A stretch of DNA of 64,000 nt from Hyphomicrobiales bacterium. Lineage in GTDB: Bacteria; Pseudomonadota; Alphaproteobacteria; Rhizobiales; Rhizobiaceae. Shown one piece after another: positions 42,140-50,525 of this stretch. The position numbers were made by a program, and so were the translations under genes. The notes below the pieces were generated by a model. The model made no database searches and was not told the origin of the DNA. It worked only from the letters and a program-made list of their open reading frames with translations. Where the stretch lies: contig UEGQ01000008.1 of assembly GCA_900466005.1 (NCBI GenBank), positions 62,001 to 126,000 of the forward strand, in the 5' to 3' direction. The number at the start of each line of letters is the position of its first letter. Positions within the stretch are counted from its first letter, which is position 1.

Positions 42140-42802
42140 ATGAACACGCACGAACCAATCACCCTCTTCTACTCGCCGCAGACCCGTGCCACCGGCGCGC
42201 GCCTGCTTCTCGAGGAACTGGGCGTTCCCTACGAACTCCACGTTCTCAACATGAAGGCCGGCGAACAGAGGAGACCCGACTACCTGGCCGTCAACCCGCT
42301 CGGAAAGGTTCCGGCGATCCTGCACAACGGGACGCTCGTCACGGAACAGGCGGCGATCTACCTCTATCTCGCAGACCTCTTCGCGCAGAAGGGGCTCGCG
42401 CCCGCCATCGACGACCCCGACCGGGGAACCTATCTCCGCTGGATGGTTTTTTACGGCAGTTGCTTCGAGCCGGCCCTGATCGATCGGTATCTTCAGCGGG
42501 AACCGGCGAGCCCAAACGAAACGCCGTACAGCAGCTACGACGACATGCTGGACGCACTGGAGGACGCCCTGAAGACCGGCCCCTATCTCCTCGGTGAACG
42601 GATGACAGCCGCCGACCTGCTCTGGGGCTTGGCGCTTGACTGGACGACGACGTTCGGGCTGGTGCCGGATCGTCCGGTCTTCCGCCGCTACATCGACCTG
42701 ATGACCGGGCGTGACGCCTACGGGCGGGTTACGGCAGAGGATGCGGCAATGGCCGCCGAACACGAGGCGGAAGCCGAGCGGAGAACAGGCGCGGCGGCCT
42801 GA
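42140..42802 (+). CDS. Glutathione S-transferase
   Basis: A 220-residue cytosolic GST with a thioredoxin-like N-domain (ITLFYSPQTRATGARLLLEE, cis-Pro in NPLGKVPAIL, and glutathione-gamma-glutamyl-binding VTEQAAIYLYLAD) and an all-helical C-domain from about residue 90. The catalytic residue is probably the Ser or Tyr of YSPQTRA. It diverges from the WYL regulator, which probably controls it. The electrophilic substrate is unknown. Confidence 0.92.
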   Translation: MNTHEPITLFYSPQTRATGARLLLEELGVPYELHVLNMKAGEQRRPDYLAVNPLGKVPAILHNGTLVTEQAAIYLYLADLFAQKGLAPAIDDPDRGTYLRWMVFYGSCFEPALIDRYLQREPASPNETPYSSYDDMLDALEDALKTGPYLLGERMTAADLLWGLALDWTTTFGLVPDRPVFRRYIDLMTGRDAYGRVTAEDAAMAAEHEAEAERRTGAAA

Positions 42803-42806
42803 CATC

Positions 42807-42834
42807 CACCGGCCCGGCAGCAGTCGGGCCGGTG
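42807..42834. terminator. Bidirectional terminator between GST and cupin genes
   Basis: A perfect 10-bp GC-rich stem CACCGGCCCG/CGGGCCGGTG with an eight-base loop in the 39-base gap between convergent genes. There is no long T-tract in either direction. Confidence 0.6.
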
Positions 42835-42841
42835 CCTCCGC

Positions 42842-43186
42842 TCAGAGACGGACCACGTAATCCTTGCGAGTCGTTTCAACGACTTCCCAGGTTCCCTTGA
42901 AGCCCGGTCTCAGGATCATGCGGTCGCCGGCCTTGAGATGGATCGGCTCGCGGCCGTCCTCTGTGACGATCGAATGCCCTTCGAGGACGTGGAAATACTC
43001 CCATTCGTCATAAAGGATGCGCCATTTGCCCGGCGTCGATTGCCAGACCCCGGCATAGACGCTGCCGTCGGCCTCCTCGAGATTCCAGGTGAGGAAACGC
43101 GGATCACCCGAAATCAGCCGGTCGGGCGCAGGCACCCCCTCTTCCGGCTCGACGGCGGAGATGTCGAATGCGAGAGCATGGCTCAT
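42842..43186 (-). CDS. Cupin-domain protein (Cupin_3/DUF861 type)
   Basis: A 114-residue single-cupin protein. The pattern GKWRILYDEWEYFHVLEGHSIV and HLKAGDRMILRPGFKGTWEV matches the EutQ/DUF861-like cupins, which bind a metal or small ligand. The canonical His of motif 1 is replaced by an acidic/Phe context (EWEYFHV), with one His retained. The role is unknown. It lies 52 bases downstream of the O-acetylhomoserine sulfhydrylase gene on the same strand and is likely cotranscribed. Confidence 0.82.
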   Translation of the reverse strand: MSHALAFDISAVEPEEGVPAPDRLISGDPRFLTWNLEEADGSVYAGVWQSTPGKWRILYDEWEYFHVLEGHSIVTEDGREPIHLKAGDRMILRPGFKGTWEVVETTRKDYVVRL

Positions 43187-43238
43187 GGATCACTACCCTG
43201 CGCCGCGCCCTTCCGGACGCGGCGTTCCTTTCTGCCGG

Positions 43239-44522
43239 TCAGACCTTGGCGAGCGACTGCTCGAGGTCGGCGATGATGTCGGCTGCGTCCTCGATGCCGA
43301 TCGAGAGCCGCACCACGTCCGGCCCGGCACCGGCGGCGATCTGTTGCGCCTCGGTGAGCTGGGCATGAGTCGTCGATGCCGGATGGATGACCAGCGAGCG
43401 GGTGTCCCCGATATTGGCGAGATGGGAGAAGAGCTGCAGCCCTTCGACCAGCGCCTTGCCGGCGGCATAACCGCCCTTCACGCCGAAGGTGAAGACGGCG
43501 CCCGCGCCTTTCGGCGAGTAGCGCTGCTGCAGGGCATGGTTCGGGTCGGTCTCAAGCCCGGCATAGTTCACCCAGGCGACCTTCGGATGCTGCTTCAGCC
43601 AGGTCGCGACCTTCAGCGCGTTGTCGCAATGGCGCTGCATGCGCAACGGCAGCGTCTCGATGCCGGTCAGGATCAGGAAAGCGTTCATCGGCGCAATCGC
43701 CGGGCCGAGGTCGCGCAGACCGAGCACGCGGCAGGCGATCGCAAAGGCGAAATTGCCGAAGGCCTGGTGCAGAACCACACCGCCGTATTCCGTGCGCGGC
43801 GCCGACAGGGCCGGATAGTTGCCGGACTTCGACCAGTCGAACGTGCCGCCGTCGACGATGATACCGCCCATGGAGTTGCCGTGGCCGCCGAGGAATTTCG
43901 TCGCCGAGTGGACCACGATGTCCGCACCATGCTCCAGCGGCCGCAGAAGATAGGGAGTCGCCATGGTGTTGTCGACGATCAGCGGCAGGCCGTGCTTGCG
44001 GGCGACTTCGGCGATGGCCACGATATCGACGAAGGTGCCGCCGGGATTGGCGAGGCTCTCGATGAAGATCGCCCGCGTGCGGTCATCGATCTCCGCCTCA
44101 AAGCTCTCCGGATCGGCGGGATCGGCCCAGCGGACCTGCCAGCCGAAGCTCTTGAAGGCGTGGCCGAACTGGTTGATCGAACCGCCGTAGAGCTTCTTCG
44201 CCGCAACGAAGTTGTCACCCGGCTGCATGATCGTGTGGAAGACGAGCATCTGCGCGGCATGTCCGGAGGCGACCGCCAGGGCCGCGGTTCCGCCTTCGAG
44301 GGCCGCGACCCTCTCCTCGAGAACCGCCTGGGTGGGGTTCATGATCCGGGTATAGATATTGCCGAACTGCTTCAGCCCGAAGAGCGCTGCCGCATGGTCC
44401 GCGTCGTTGAAGACGTAGGCCGTCGTCTGGTAGATGGGGGTGATCCGGGCGCCGGTCGCAGGATCCGGCTGCGCTCCCGCATGCACCGCCAAAGTCGAAA
44501 ATCCCGGGTTTCTGTCAGGCAT
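43239..44522 (-). CDS. metY: O-acetylhomoserine aminocarboxypropyltransferase (sulfhydrylase)
   Basis: A 427-residue PLP enzyme that makes homocysteine (with sulfide) or methionine (with methanethiol) from O-acetylhomoserine. The PLP lysine is in [13 protein letters not shown], the phosphate site is in [10 protein letters not shown], and the active-site YTRIMNPTQ is intact. The long insertion and overall size fit MetY rather than the shorter O-succinylhomoserine enzyme MetZ. ATG 44522 follows GGGAGG. I looked for a SAM riboswitch in the leader and did not find a convincing one. Confidence 0.93.
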   Translation of the reverse strand: MPDRNPGFSTLAVHAGAQPDPATGARITPIYQTTAYVFNDADHAAALFGLKQFGNIYTRIMNPTQAVLEERVAALEGGTAALAVASGHAAQMLVFHTIMQPGDNFVAAKKLYGGSINQFGHAFKSFGWQVRWADPADPESFEAEIDDRTRAIFIESLANPGGTFVDIVAIAEVARKHGLPLIVDNTMATPYLLRPLEHGADIVVHSATKFLGGHGNSMGGIIVDGGTFDWSKSGNYPALSAPRTEYGGVVLHQAFGNFAFAIACRVLGLRDLGPAIAPMNAFLILTGIETLPLRMQRHCDNALKVATWLKQHPKVAWVNYAGLETDPNHALQQRYSPKGAGAVFTFGVKGGYAAGKALVEGLQLFSHLANIGDTRSLVIHPASTTHAQLTEAQQIAAGAGPDVVRLSIGIEDAADIIADLEQSLAKV

Positions 44523-44686
44523 TCGAGCCTCCCTTTTCTGGAATCCAGTCTGTCTTAACGGCTGCCGGCGCGAGTTAATCGCGATTTCTTCTTTCCCGCA
44601 AGGCGGCACGATCGATGAATGTTGATCGAAATCAATGCAACTCCCCCGTCGCGGCAGATCATCTGAACAAACGATGGAGGTTTGCC

Positions 44687-45115
44687 ATGGGCCAGATAAC
44701 GAACGACCATTCCCGCGGGCCGATCGCCCGGATCGTCGAATGGATTACGAGAGGCTGGGAAGGCGCGAGCGAAGCGGAAATGATCGCCGCGCTCGACGAG
44801 AAGACGATCAGCGACATCGCCCATGACTGCGGCATATCGCCCGAACAGCTCCTCGAACTCGCCAAGGCCGGGCCGCACGCCGCCGACGAGATGCCGGAGA
44901 TGATGCGGGCACTGCTCATCGACCCGACCGAGGTCGAGCTTCGCTTCCGCGCCCTCTTCCGCGACATGCAGATCAACTGTTCGCGCTGCCATGCCAAACG
45001 CCAGTGCCGCGCCGACCTCAAGGACGGAACGGCGCCGAGCGAATTCGTCGACTATTGCGCCAATTCCGACGATCTCAACGTGCTCAGGGCGATCCCCGAG
45101 GTCCGCCTGCACTAG
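44687..45115 (+). CDS. DUF6455 family protein with C-terminal cysteine motif
   Basis: A 142-residue soluble protein. The first 80 residues are helical and include the unit MIAALDEKTISDIAHDCGIS. The C-terminal 40 residues hold INCSRCHAKRQCRADL and VDYCAN, giving four Cys and a His that could bind a metal or Fe-S cluster. This layout matches DUF6455, a family of unknown function in Rhizobiales. ATG 44687 follows a strong GGAGG. The stop overlaps the 3' end of the convergent CoA-binding gene by four bases. Confidence 0.8.
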   Translation: MGQITNDHSRGPIARIVEWITRGWEGASEAEMIAALDEKTISDIAHDCGISPEQLLELAKAGPHAADEMPEMMRALLIDPTEVELRFRALFRDMQINCSRCHAKRQCRADLKDGTAPSEFVDYCANSDDLNVLRAIPEVRLH

Positions 45116-45540
45116 AGACCGAGCCGAGGAATCTCGATTGCCGGGCACCGGTCCATGACGACCTTGATCCCGGCCGCTTCGGCCCTTCCGGCCGCCGCGT
45201 CGTCGCGAACGGTGAGCTGCCCCCACAGCACCTTGGGCAGCGGCTTCATGCGAAGCACCTCGTCGACGACGGCGTCGAGATACTCGGCGGCGCGAAAGAC
45301 ATCGATCATGTCGACCGGCTCCTCGATCTCGGCGAGCCGTCCGACAACGGGCTGACCGAGGATTTCCTTGCCCGCCTGCCCCGGGTTGACGGGAATGACC
45401 TTGTAGCCCCTGGAGAGCAGGAACCGCATGACGCCGTAGCTCGGCCTTGCGGCGTTCGGCGAGGCACCAAGAAGCGCAATGGTATGCGTATTGGTGAGGA
45501 TGTCGGCAATGTAGGCGTCGTCGTAGCGGTCGTGGTTCAT
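45112..45540 (-). CDS. CoA-binding domain protein (YccU type)
   Basis: A 142-residue Rossmann-fold protein of the CoA_binding_2 family. The N-terminal HTIALLGASPNAARPSYGVM is the phosphate-binding loop, and VIPVNPGQAGKEILGQPV follows. The family resembles the first domain of succinyl-CoA synthetase alpha but its reaction is not established. The nearest good ribosome site (AAGGA) lies 12 bases upstream and also serves a three-codon ATG-ACG-TCA frame whose stop overlaps this ATG, a possible minor coupling element. Confidence 0.88.
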   Translation of the reverse strand: MNHDRYDDAYIADILTNTHTIALLGASPNAARPSYGVMRFLLSRGYKVIPVNPGQAGKEILGQPVVGRLAEIEEPVDMIDVFRAAEYLDAVVDEVLRMKPLPKVLWGQLTVRDDAAAGRAEAAGIKVVMDRCPAIEIPRLGL

Positions 45541-45674
45541 GACGTCATGGTTCCTTTCTCTCTTCTTTTTATTAGCTTGTTCTTATTTTCTAAACTATAG
45601 TAGTAACAATAATCGGGCACTGCAATTCGAGACAACGCATGACGAGAAGCGAAACGCCTGAAAGGAAGACGAAG

Positions 45675-46028
45675 ATGAGACCGCTGTTGCTTGCCATTCC
45701 ACTCGTCGCCCTGGCCACGTCGGCCTTCGCGCTGCCCAAATACACCTCCACCTCCATGACCTGTGCGCAGGTGCAGGAGACCGTTCGCGCCCGCGGAGCC
45801 GTCGTTCTGACCTATCCGTCGGAGCGCCTGCGTGGTCACATGCTCTATGACACCTATGTTTCCAGCCGCCAGTTCTGCAAGCCGAACGAGATCACCGACC
45901 GCGTCAGCGTCCCGAGTCGCGACCTGCGGTTCTGTCCTGTCCTGACCTGCAAGCCGGACCGGGACCGGATGCGCGAGCAGCAGCAAAGGGATCAGCAGCC
46001 GAACGATCCCACGGGCGGGATCTTCTGA
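45675..46028 (+). CDS. Small exported protein
   Basis: A 117-residue protein with a signal peptide (MRPLLLAIPLVALATSAFA, cleavage near FALP). The mature part has four cysteines (SMTCAQV, RQFCKPN, RFCPVLTC) and a basic, Gln-rich tail (REQQQRDQQPNDP). Similar short Cys-containing periplasmic proteins of unknown function are frequent in rhizobia. ATG 45675 follows AAGGAAGA; an upstream ATG twelve codons earlier would spoil the signal peptide. Confidence 0.75.
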   Translation: MRPLLLAIPLVALATSAFALPKYTSTSMTCAQVQETVRARGAVVLTYPSERLRGHMLYDTYVSSRQFCKPNEITDRVSVPSRDLRFCPVLTCKPDRDRMREQQQRDQQPNDPTGGIF

Positions 46029-46079
46029 GCGCTTTCCCGCGCGAAACGAGCGCGTTCCACCCCGATGATCCCTCGTGGT

Positions 46080-46101
46080 GCCCGCCCCCTGAAGGGCGGG
46101 C
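46080..46101 (+). terminator. Terminator after the exported-protein gene
   Basis: A perfect 8-bp stem GCCCGCCC/GGGCGGGC with a six-base loop, 52 bases after the stop at 46028. The following tail is TTCAC, so termination strength is uncertain. It could also serve the convergent VOC gene. Confidence 0.5.
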
Positions 46102-46147
46102 TTCACAGGCGGGCGTGGTCCCTGCGGCGGACCCGGGGACCGCCCCG

Positions 46148-46578
46148 TCAATCGGGCAGAACAAGGTGTCCTTCTTCGTCGAGAGGGAAGAAGGGATTGT
46201 GCGCCACTTCCCAGAGATGGCCGTCCGGATCGGCGAAATAGCCCGAATAACCGCCCCAGAAGACCTTTCGGGGTGACTTGACCAGGCTGGCGCCACAGGA
46301 GACCGCGAAGTCGACGACCCGGTCGACTTCCGCCGGGCTTTCGACGTTCTGTGCCAGCGTCACGCCGGAAAAGCCGCCGGCACCGGCAACCACGCCCGCA
46401 TCCTCCGCAAGCGCCTCCCGCGAGAAGAGCGCCAGCACGGTTCCCTTGAGCTTTATGAACGTGATGGCCTCCTGCGAGGCCGACGAGCGCGCCCAGCCGA
46501 GTCTCTCGTAAAAGGCCGTGCTGCGCTCCAGACCGGCGACGCCGAGGGTGATGATCGAAATGCGCCGTTCAGCGTCAT
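46148..46578 (-). pseudogene. VOC (glyoxalase/bleomycin resistance) family gene with a frameshifted 5' end
   Basis: The coding frame ending at 46148 encodes a VOC protein: RISIITLGVAGLERSTAFYE at the N-terminus, then ITFIKLKGTVLALFSRE, and VFWGGYSGYFADPDGHLWEV with the C-terminal metal Glu. In that frame no ATG, GTG or TTG exists between the stop at 46622-46624 and GTG 46438, which would lose the first 50 residues. A good start (ATG 46578 preceded by GGAGA) lies one frame off. A single missing base within the first three codons would join ATG 46578 to the ERRISIITLG frame. Either the gene is newly inactivated, the sequence has a one-base error, or a rare start is used. Confidence 0.7.
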
Positions 46579-46773
46579 GACACTCTCCATTCCGCAGGAT
46601 ACGAAGTATACTTCGTTCCTCTTATGTATTCTGTTCGTTCACCATCACATTAGGCGACCCTTATATCTAAGTGCCCAAAATCCGACAACTTTTGACAGTC
46701 GTCAATTTCGAGCAACCTTTCGGGCGACTCGGCGCGATGGCGGCCACACGGACATGTCCATTTTGCGACGTCG

Positions 46774-47604
46774 CTATTCCCCTTTCCATTCCGGATGGCG
46801 TTTGTCTAAAAATGCCCCGATTCCCTCCTCGGCGTCCCGGGCGAGCATGTTTTCCACCATCACCCGTACGGTATAGTCGTAGGCCTCTTCGAGAGGCATC
46901 TCGATCTGGCGGTAGAAAGCTTCCTTGCCGATCTTCAGAGTAAGCGGCGATTTCGAGGCAATGACGGCGGCGTATTTTGCGACGACCTGCCCGAGATACT
47001 CCTTCGGCACGACCCGGTTGACGAGGCCGAAATCCTTGGCGGTCGAGGCGTCGATCGTCTCGCCGGTCAGCAGCATCTCCATCGCCTGCTTGCGATGGGC
47101 GGCGCGGCTGACGGCGACCATCGGCGTCGAACAGAAGAGGCCGATGTTGACGCCCGGCGTGCAGAACCGCGACGTGTCCGTGCAGACGGCAAGATCGCAG
47201 GACGCGACGAGCTGGCAGCCGGCTGCGGTTGCAAGTCCGTCGATCTCGGCGATGACCGGCTTCGGCAGATGGGTGATCTTCAGCATCAGGGCGGCGCACA
47301 GGCGCATGGTCCTGTCGAAGAAATCACGGCCACGGTCGGGATCACTGCGATGGGCGGTCATTTCCTTGAGGTCATGGCCGGCGGAGAAGAGCTTGCCGGC
47401 GGCGGCGATCACGACGACGCGCACGGTCTTCTCGGCGGCAGCCTTGTCGAGTTCCGCTGCCAGGGCCTCCATGAGGGCGATCGAAAGAACGTTCGCCGGC
47501 GGATTGCTGAGCGTCAGACGCAGGACCCCGTCGGCAAAATCCACAAGAACCGGCCCACGCCGCTCCTCTCCCCCATCTCTCCTCAACGGCACAACTTCGG
47601 ACAT
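46774..47604 (-). CDS. Enoyl-CoA hydratase/isomerase-like protein (ECHDC3-like)
   Basis: A 276-residue crotonase-fold protein. The oxyanion-hole segments are KLFSAGHDLKEM and IDGLATAAGCQLVASCDL. The region that normally carries the two catalytic Glu reads RFCTPGVNIGLFCSTPMVAV, without either acidic residue, a pattern shared with the ECHDC3 subgroup. It may therefore not hydrate enoyl-CoA but do another crotonase-type reaction. ATG 47604 follows GGGAGAGG. The neighbour on the other strand is a PaaI thioesterase. Confidence 0.85.
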   Translation of the reverse strand: MSEVVPLRRDGGEERRGPVLVDFADGVLRLTLSNPPANVLSIALMEALAAELDKAAAEKTVRVVVIAAAGKLFSAGHDLKEMTAHRSDPDRGRDFFDRTMRLCAALMLKITHLPKPVIAEIDGLATAAGCQLVASCDLAVCTDTSRFCTPGVNIGLFCSTPMVAVSRAAHRKQAMEMLLTGETIDASTAKDFGLVNRVVPKEYLGQVVAKYAAVIASKSPLTLKIGKEAFYRQIEMPLEEAYDYTVRVMVENMLARDAEEGIGAFLDKRHPEWKGE

Positions 47605-47708
47605 GACCTCTCCCTTCGTCGTGTTTGCATCGCTGCCGAAGCCTGCCATAAAACGCAACCGGCGCACCAGTGCATCTTTGACCGCAGCAGAACCGGACGG
47701 AACCCGCC

Positions 47709-48185
47709 ATGCAGCCTGTCATGACCGTCGAGGAAATCTCCGCCTTCCTGGAGACGGACTTCCCGCAGATCCATACGGACGGGCGAGTCTTCACCGTCAC
47801 CGCGATTGCGCCCGGCAGCGCCACGATGCGGCTCGACCCGACCGACCGCCACCTGCGTCCGGGTGGTACCGTCTCCGGCCCGTCGATGTTCGCGCTCGCC
47901 GACGTCGCCGCCTATGTGGCGATCCTCGCCCATATCGGACCTGTGGCGCTCGCCGTCACGACGAGCCTCAACATCAATTTCTTACGGCTACCGAAGCCGG
48001 AGCCGATCGTCTGCGACTGCCGCATCCTGAAGCTCGGCAAGCGGCTCGCCGTGGTCAACGCCCTTCTCCATCAGAGCGACCCGGAGACGCTGATCGCGCA
48101 GGCGACGGCCACCTATTCGATCCCACCCAGGGAGACCCCGATGCCGCATTCGGCCGGCAATCGCCCGCAGAACGGCGCAGAATAA
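47709..48185 (+). CDS. PaaI family thioesterase
   Basis: A 158-residue hotdog-fold thioesterase. The motif RPGGTVSGPSMFALADVAAYVA is the active-site helix with the conserved Asp, and AVTTSLNINFLRLPKPEP is the central beta region of the 4HBT/PaaI family. It hydrolyses an acyl-CoA, substrate unknown. It is divergent from the enoyl-CoA hydratase-like gene and lies upstream of rplM, which has its own promoter. Confidence 0.9.
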   Translation: MQPVMTVEEISAFLETDFPQIHTDGRVFTVTAIAPGSATMRLDPTDRHLRPGGTVSGPSMFALADVAAYVAILAHIGPVALAVTTSLNINFLRLPKPEPIVCDCRILKLGKRLAVVNALLHQSDPETLIAQATATYSIPPRETPMPHSAGNRPQNGAE

Positions 48186-48260
48186 TGCGGTATTATTTTA
48201 CCACATAAATAACGCATTGATTTCACACGAACAATTATAGGACCGGCAAAAACGACTGTC

Positions 48261-48289
48261 TTGACCGCTTTCAGCCGCCACAGTATAAG
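48261..48289 (+). promoter_or_regulatory. Sigma70 promoter of rplM-rpsI
   Basis: TTGACC at 48261-48266 and TATAAG at 48284-48289 are separated by exactly 17 bases, about 130 bases before the rplM start. It is the clearest housekeeping promoter in the window. Confidence 0.75.
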
Positions 48290-48301
48290 CCTGCGCAGTC
48301 T

Positions 48302-48348
48302 GCGGCCCTTTCGGGCTGCATTCTTTTTCGGGGGCCTTCGGGCCCGCG
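48302..48348 (+). ncRNA. Structured rplM leader with attenuator-like hairpin
   Basis: Right after the promoter, GCGGCCC/GGGCTGC (48302-48308 with 48313-48319, one G-U pair) is followed by ATTCTTTTTC, the form of an intrinsic terminator inside the leader. A second hairpin GGGCC/GGCCC follows within 48331-48345. Ribosomal-protein leaders often bind the encoded protein. I cannot assign it to a described leader family. Confidence 0.45.
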
Positions 48349-48418
48349 AAACCAAGCAACAAGAAACGCCCCTGACGCTGTTCGCGTAGTGGGGTCCTAA
48401 AACGGAAAGTGAAGAAAG

Positions 48419-48883
48419 ATGTCTACTTTCGTTCAGAAGCCTGCAGAGGTGGAGAAGAAGTGGATCCTCATCGATGCCGAAGGCCTCGTTGTCGGTCGTC
48501 TCGCCACCCTCATCGCCATGCGCCTGCGTGGCAAGCACAAGGCCACCTACACCCCCCATGTTGACGACGGCGACAACGTCATCGTCATCAATGCCGACAA
48601 GGTCGTCTTCACCGGCAAGAAGTACTCCGACAAGAAGTACTACTGGCACACCGGTTACCCGGGCGGCATCAAGGAACGTACCGCTCGCGCCATCCTCGAA
48701 GGCCGTTTCCCGGAACGCGTCCTCGAAAAGGCCGTCGAACGCATGATTCCGCGTGGCCCGCTCGGCCGTCGCCAGATGAAGAACCTGCGCGTCTACGCCG
48801 GCTCCAACCATCCCCATGAAGCGCAGCAGCCGGTCGCTCTCGACGTGGCCAAGCTGAACAGCAAGAACGTAAGGAGCGCCTGA
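48419..48883 (+). CDS. rplM: 50S ribosomal protein L13
   Basis: A 154-residue primary-assembly protein of the large subunit. The family signature [16 protein letters not shown], and the C-terminal [18 protein letters not shown], are intact. It has the usual alphaproteobacterial length. AAAGTGAAG precedes the ATG. It forms an operon with rpsI, which starts two bases after its stop codon. Confidence 0.97.
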   Translation: MSTFVQKPAEVEKKWILIDAEGLVVGRLATLIAMRLRGKHKATYTPHVDDGDNVIVINADKVVFTGKKYSDKKYYWHTGYPGGIKERTARAILEGRFPERVLEKAVERMIPRGPLGRRQMKNLRVYAGSNHPHEAQQPVALDVAKLNSKNVRSA

Positions 48884-48885
48884 TA

Positions 48886-49353
48886 ATGGCTGATCTCTCT
48901 TCCCTGAAGGACCTCGGCACGACCCAGGAAGCATCCGCTCCGGTTCACGTCCGCAAGGTTGATTCGCTCGGCCGCTCCTACGCGACCGGCAAGCGCAAGA
49001 ACGCGATCGCCCGCGTATGGGTCAAGCCGGGCACCGGCAAGATCACCGTCAACGGTCGTGACTTCGGCACCTATTTCGCCCGTCCGGTCCTGCAGATGAT
49101 CCTGCAGCAGCCGATCGTCGCCGCTGCCCGCACCGGCCAGTTCGACGTCGTCGCCACCGTTACCGGTGGCGGTCTTTCCGGCCAGGCCGGTGCCGTTCGT
49201 CACGGCATCTCCAAGGCGCTGACTTACTTCGAGCCGGGCCTGCGCTCGGTCCTGAAGAAGGGCGGCTTCCTGACCCGCGACAGCCGCGTGGTCGAACGCA
49301 AGAAGTACGGCAAGGCCAAGGCCCGTCGTTCGTTCCAGTTCTCCAAGCGTTAA
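48886..49353 (+). CDS. rpsI: 30S ribosomal protein S9
   Basis: A 155-residue small-subunit protein with a 35-residue alphaproteobacterial N-terminal extension before the core starting [15 protein letters not shown]. The C-terminal tail [11 protein letters not shown] reaches the ribosomal P site, ending in the conserved basic KR. It is tightly linked to rplM. Confidence 0.97.
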   Translation: MADLSSLKDLGTTQEASAPVHVRKVDSLGRSYATGKRKNAIARVWVKPGTGKITVNGRDFGTYFARPVLQMILQQPIVAAARTGQFDVVATVTGGGLSGQAGAVRHGISKALTYFEPGLRSVLKKGGFLTRDSRVVERKKYGKAKARRSFQFSKR

Positions 49354-49378
49354 TCGCCGGACACCGGAAACGGAAATC

Positions 49379-49405
49379 AAGGCGGGGCTTCGGCTCCGCC
49401 TTTTT
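49379..49405 (+). terminator. Terminator of the rplM-rpsI operon
   Basis: AAGGCGGGGC and GCTCCGCCTT form a 10-bp stem with one G-U pair around a TTCG tetraloop, followed by TTTT, 25 bases after the rpsI stop. Confidence 0.9.
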
Positions 49406-49503
49406 CGTTTGTGCGGCCTGCGGTCGCCGGAAGAAACCTCTGGCGTTCGCTCCTCCCGCCCCTAATATCCGAAGCGTACGGCAACGACCCCTCGAGAGGC
49501 TCC

Positions 49504-50457
49504 ATGGTCAGCAAATCCATCGACAACGCCTTCACCGCCAGATCCATTCGGGGCGCGGCCACCGACCCGACCTATGCCGGGGCCCTCTCCTTCATGCGGC
49601 GGAAGTATTCCAAGACGCTGAAGGGTGTCGACGCGGTCGTGCTCGGCATTCCCTTCGATGCCGCCGTCTCCAATCGCCCGGGCGCTCGCTTCGGGCCGCA
49701 GGCAATCCGCCGGGCATCGGCGATCTTCGACAACGATCCGCAATATCCCTTCGCGCGCGACCTGTTCGAGCATATGGCCGTGATTGACTACGGCGATGTC
49801 TTGCTCGATTACGGCAATCACCAGAAGACGCCCGGCCTGATCGAGAAGGAAGCCGCGAAGATCATCGCCTCGGGTGCCTATCTGCTCGGGCTCGGCGGCG
49901 ACCATTTCGTCACCTGGCCGCTCCTGAAGGCACACGCCGCCAAGCACGGGCCGCTGGCGCTCGTCCACTTCGACGCCCACCAGGACACGTGGGACGACGA
50001 CGGCAAGCGGATCGACCACGGCTCCTTCGTCTGTCGCGCGGTGCGCGAGGGCGTGATCGATCCGGCCCGTTCGATCCAGGTCGGCATCCGTACCCACGCA
50101 CCGGAGGATTTCGGCATCCGCATCATCCACGGATGGGAAGTGGAGGACATGGGCGCCCAGGCGATCGCCGACACGATCCTCGCCCATGTCGGTGATCGTC
50201 CCTGCTATGTTACCTTCGACATCGATTGCCTCGACCCTGCCTATGCGCCCGGAACGGGCACGCCGGTCGCCGGCGGACCGTCGTCGGCAAAGGTGCTTTC
50301 GGTGCTGCGCAAGCTCGGCGCCCTCGACATCCGCGGTTCGGACATCGTCGAGGTGGCGCCCGCCTATGACCACGCCGACATCACCGCAATTGCTGGCGCA
50401 ACGGTTGCGATGTATATGCTCGGACTTCGCGCGGAAAAGCTTGCGACACGCGCCTGA
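49504..50457 (+). CDS. speB: Agmatinase (ureohydrolase family)
   Basis: A 317-residue binuclear manganese enzyme that hydrolyses agmatine to putrescine and urea. The metal-binding motifs are GLGGDHFVT, HFDAHQDTWDD and TFDIDCLDPAYAPGTGTP. The distinction from guanidinobutyrase or other ureohydrolases cannot be made with certainty by eye, so the substrate is inferred. ATG 49504 follows GAGAGG. It lies between rpsI and argC, in a polyamine/arginine context. Confidence 0.88.
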   Translation: MVSKSIDNAFTARSIRGAATDPTYAGALSFMRRKYSKTLKGVDAVVLGIPFDAAVSNRPGARFGPQAIRRASAIFDNDPQYPFARDLFEHMAVIDYGDVLLDYGNHQKTPGLIEKEAAKIIASGAYLLGLGGDHFVTWPLLKAHAAKHGPLALVHFDAHQDTWDDDGKRIDHGSFVCRAVREGVIDPARSIQVGIRTHAPEDFGIRIIHGWEVEDMGAQAIADTILAHVGDRPCYVTFDIDCLDPAYAPGTGTPVAGGPSSAKVLSVLRKLGALDIRGSDIVEVAPAYDHADITAIAGATVAMYMLGLRAEKLATRA

Positions 50458-50525
50458 CACATTGATTCAACACACTCAGAAACAGAGTCCGAACTCTCAT
50501 CCAAAGCACTGACAGGACAGGAAAA

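Noticed and set aside
44523..44640. Possible SAM-II riboswitch upstream of the O-acetylhomoserine sulfhydrylase
   Set aside because: The leader has a CGCG-CGCG stem and a TTAAGACAG stretch reminiscent of the motif, but the conserved pseudoknot blocks are not in order. An Infernal search would decide.
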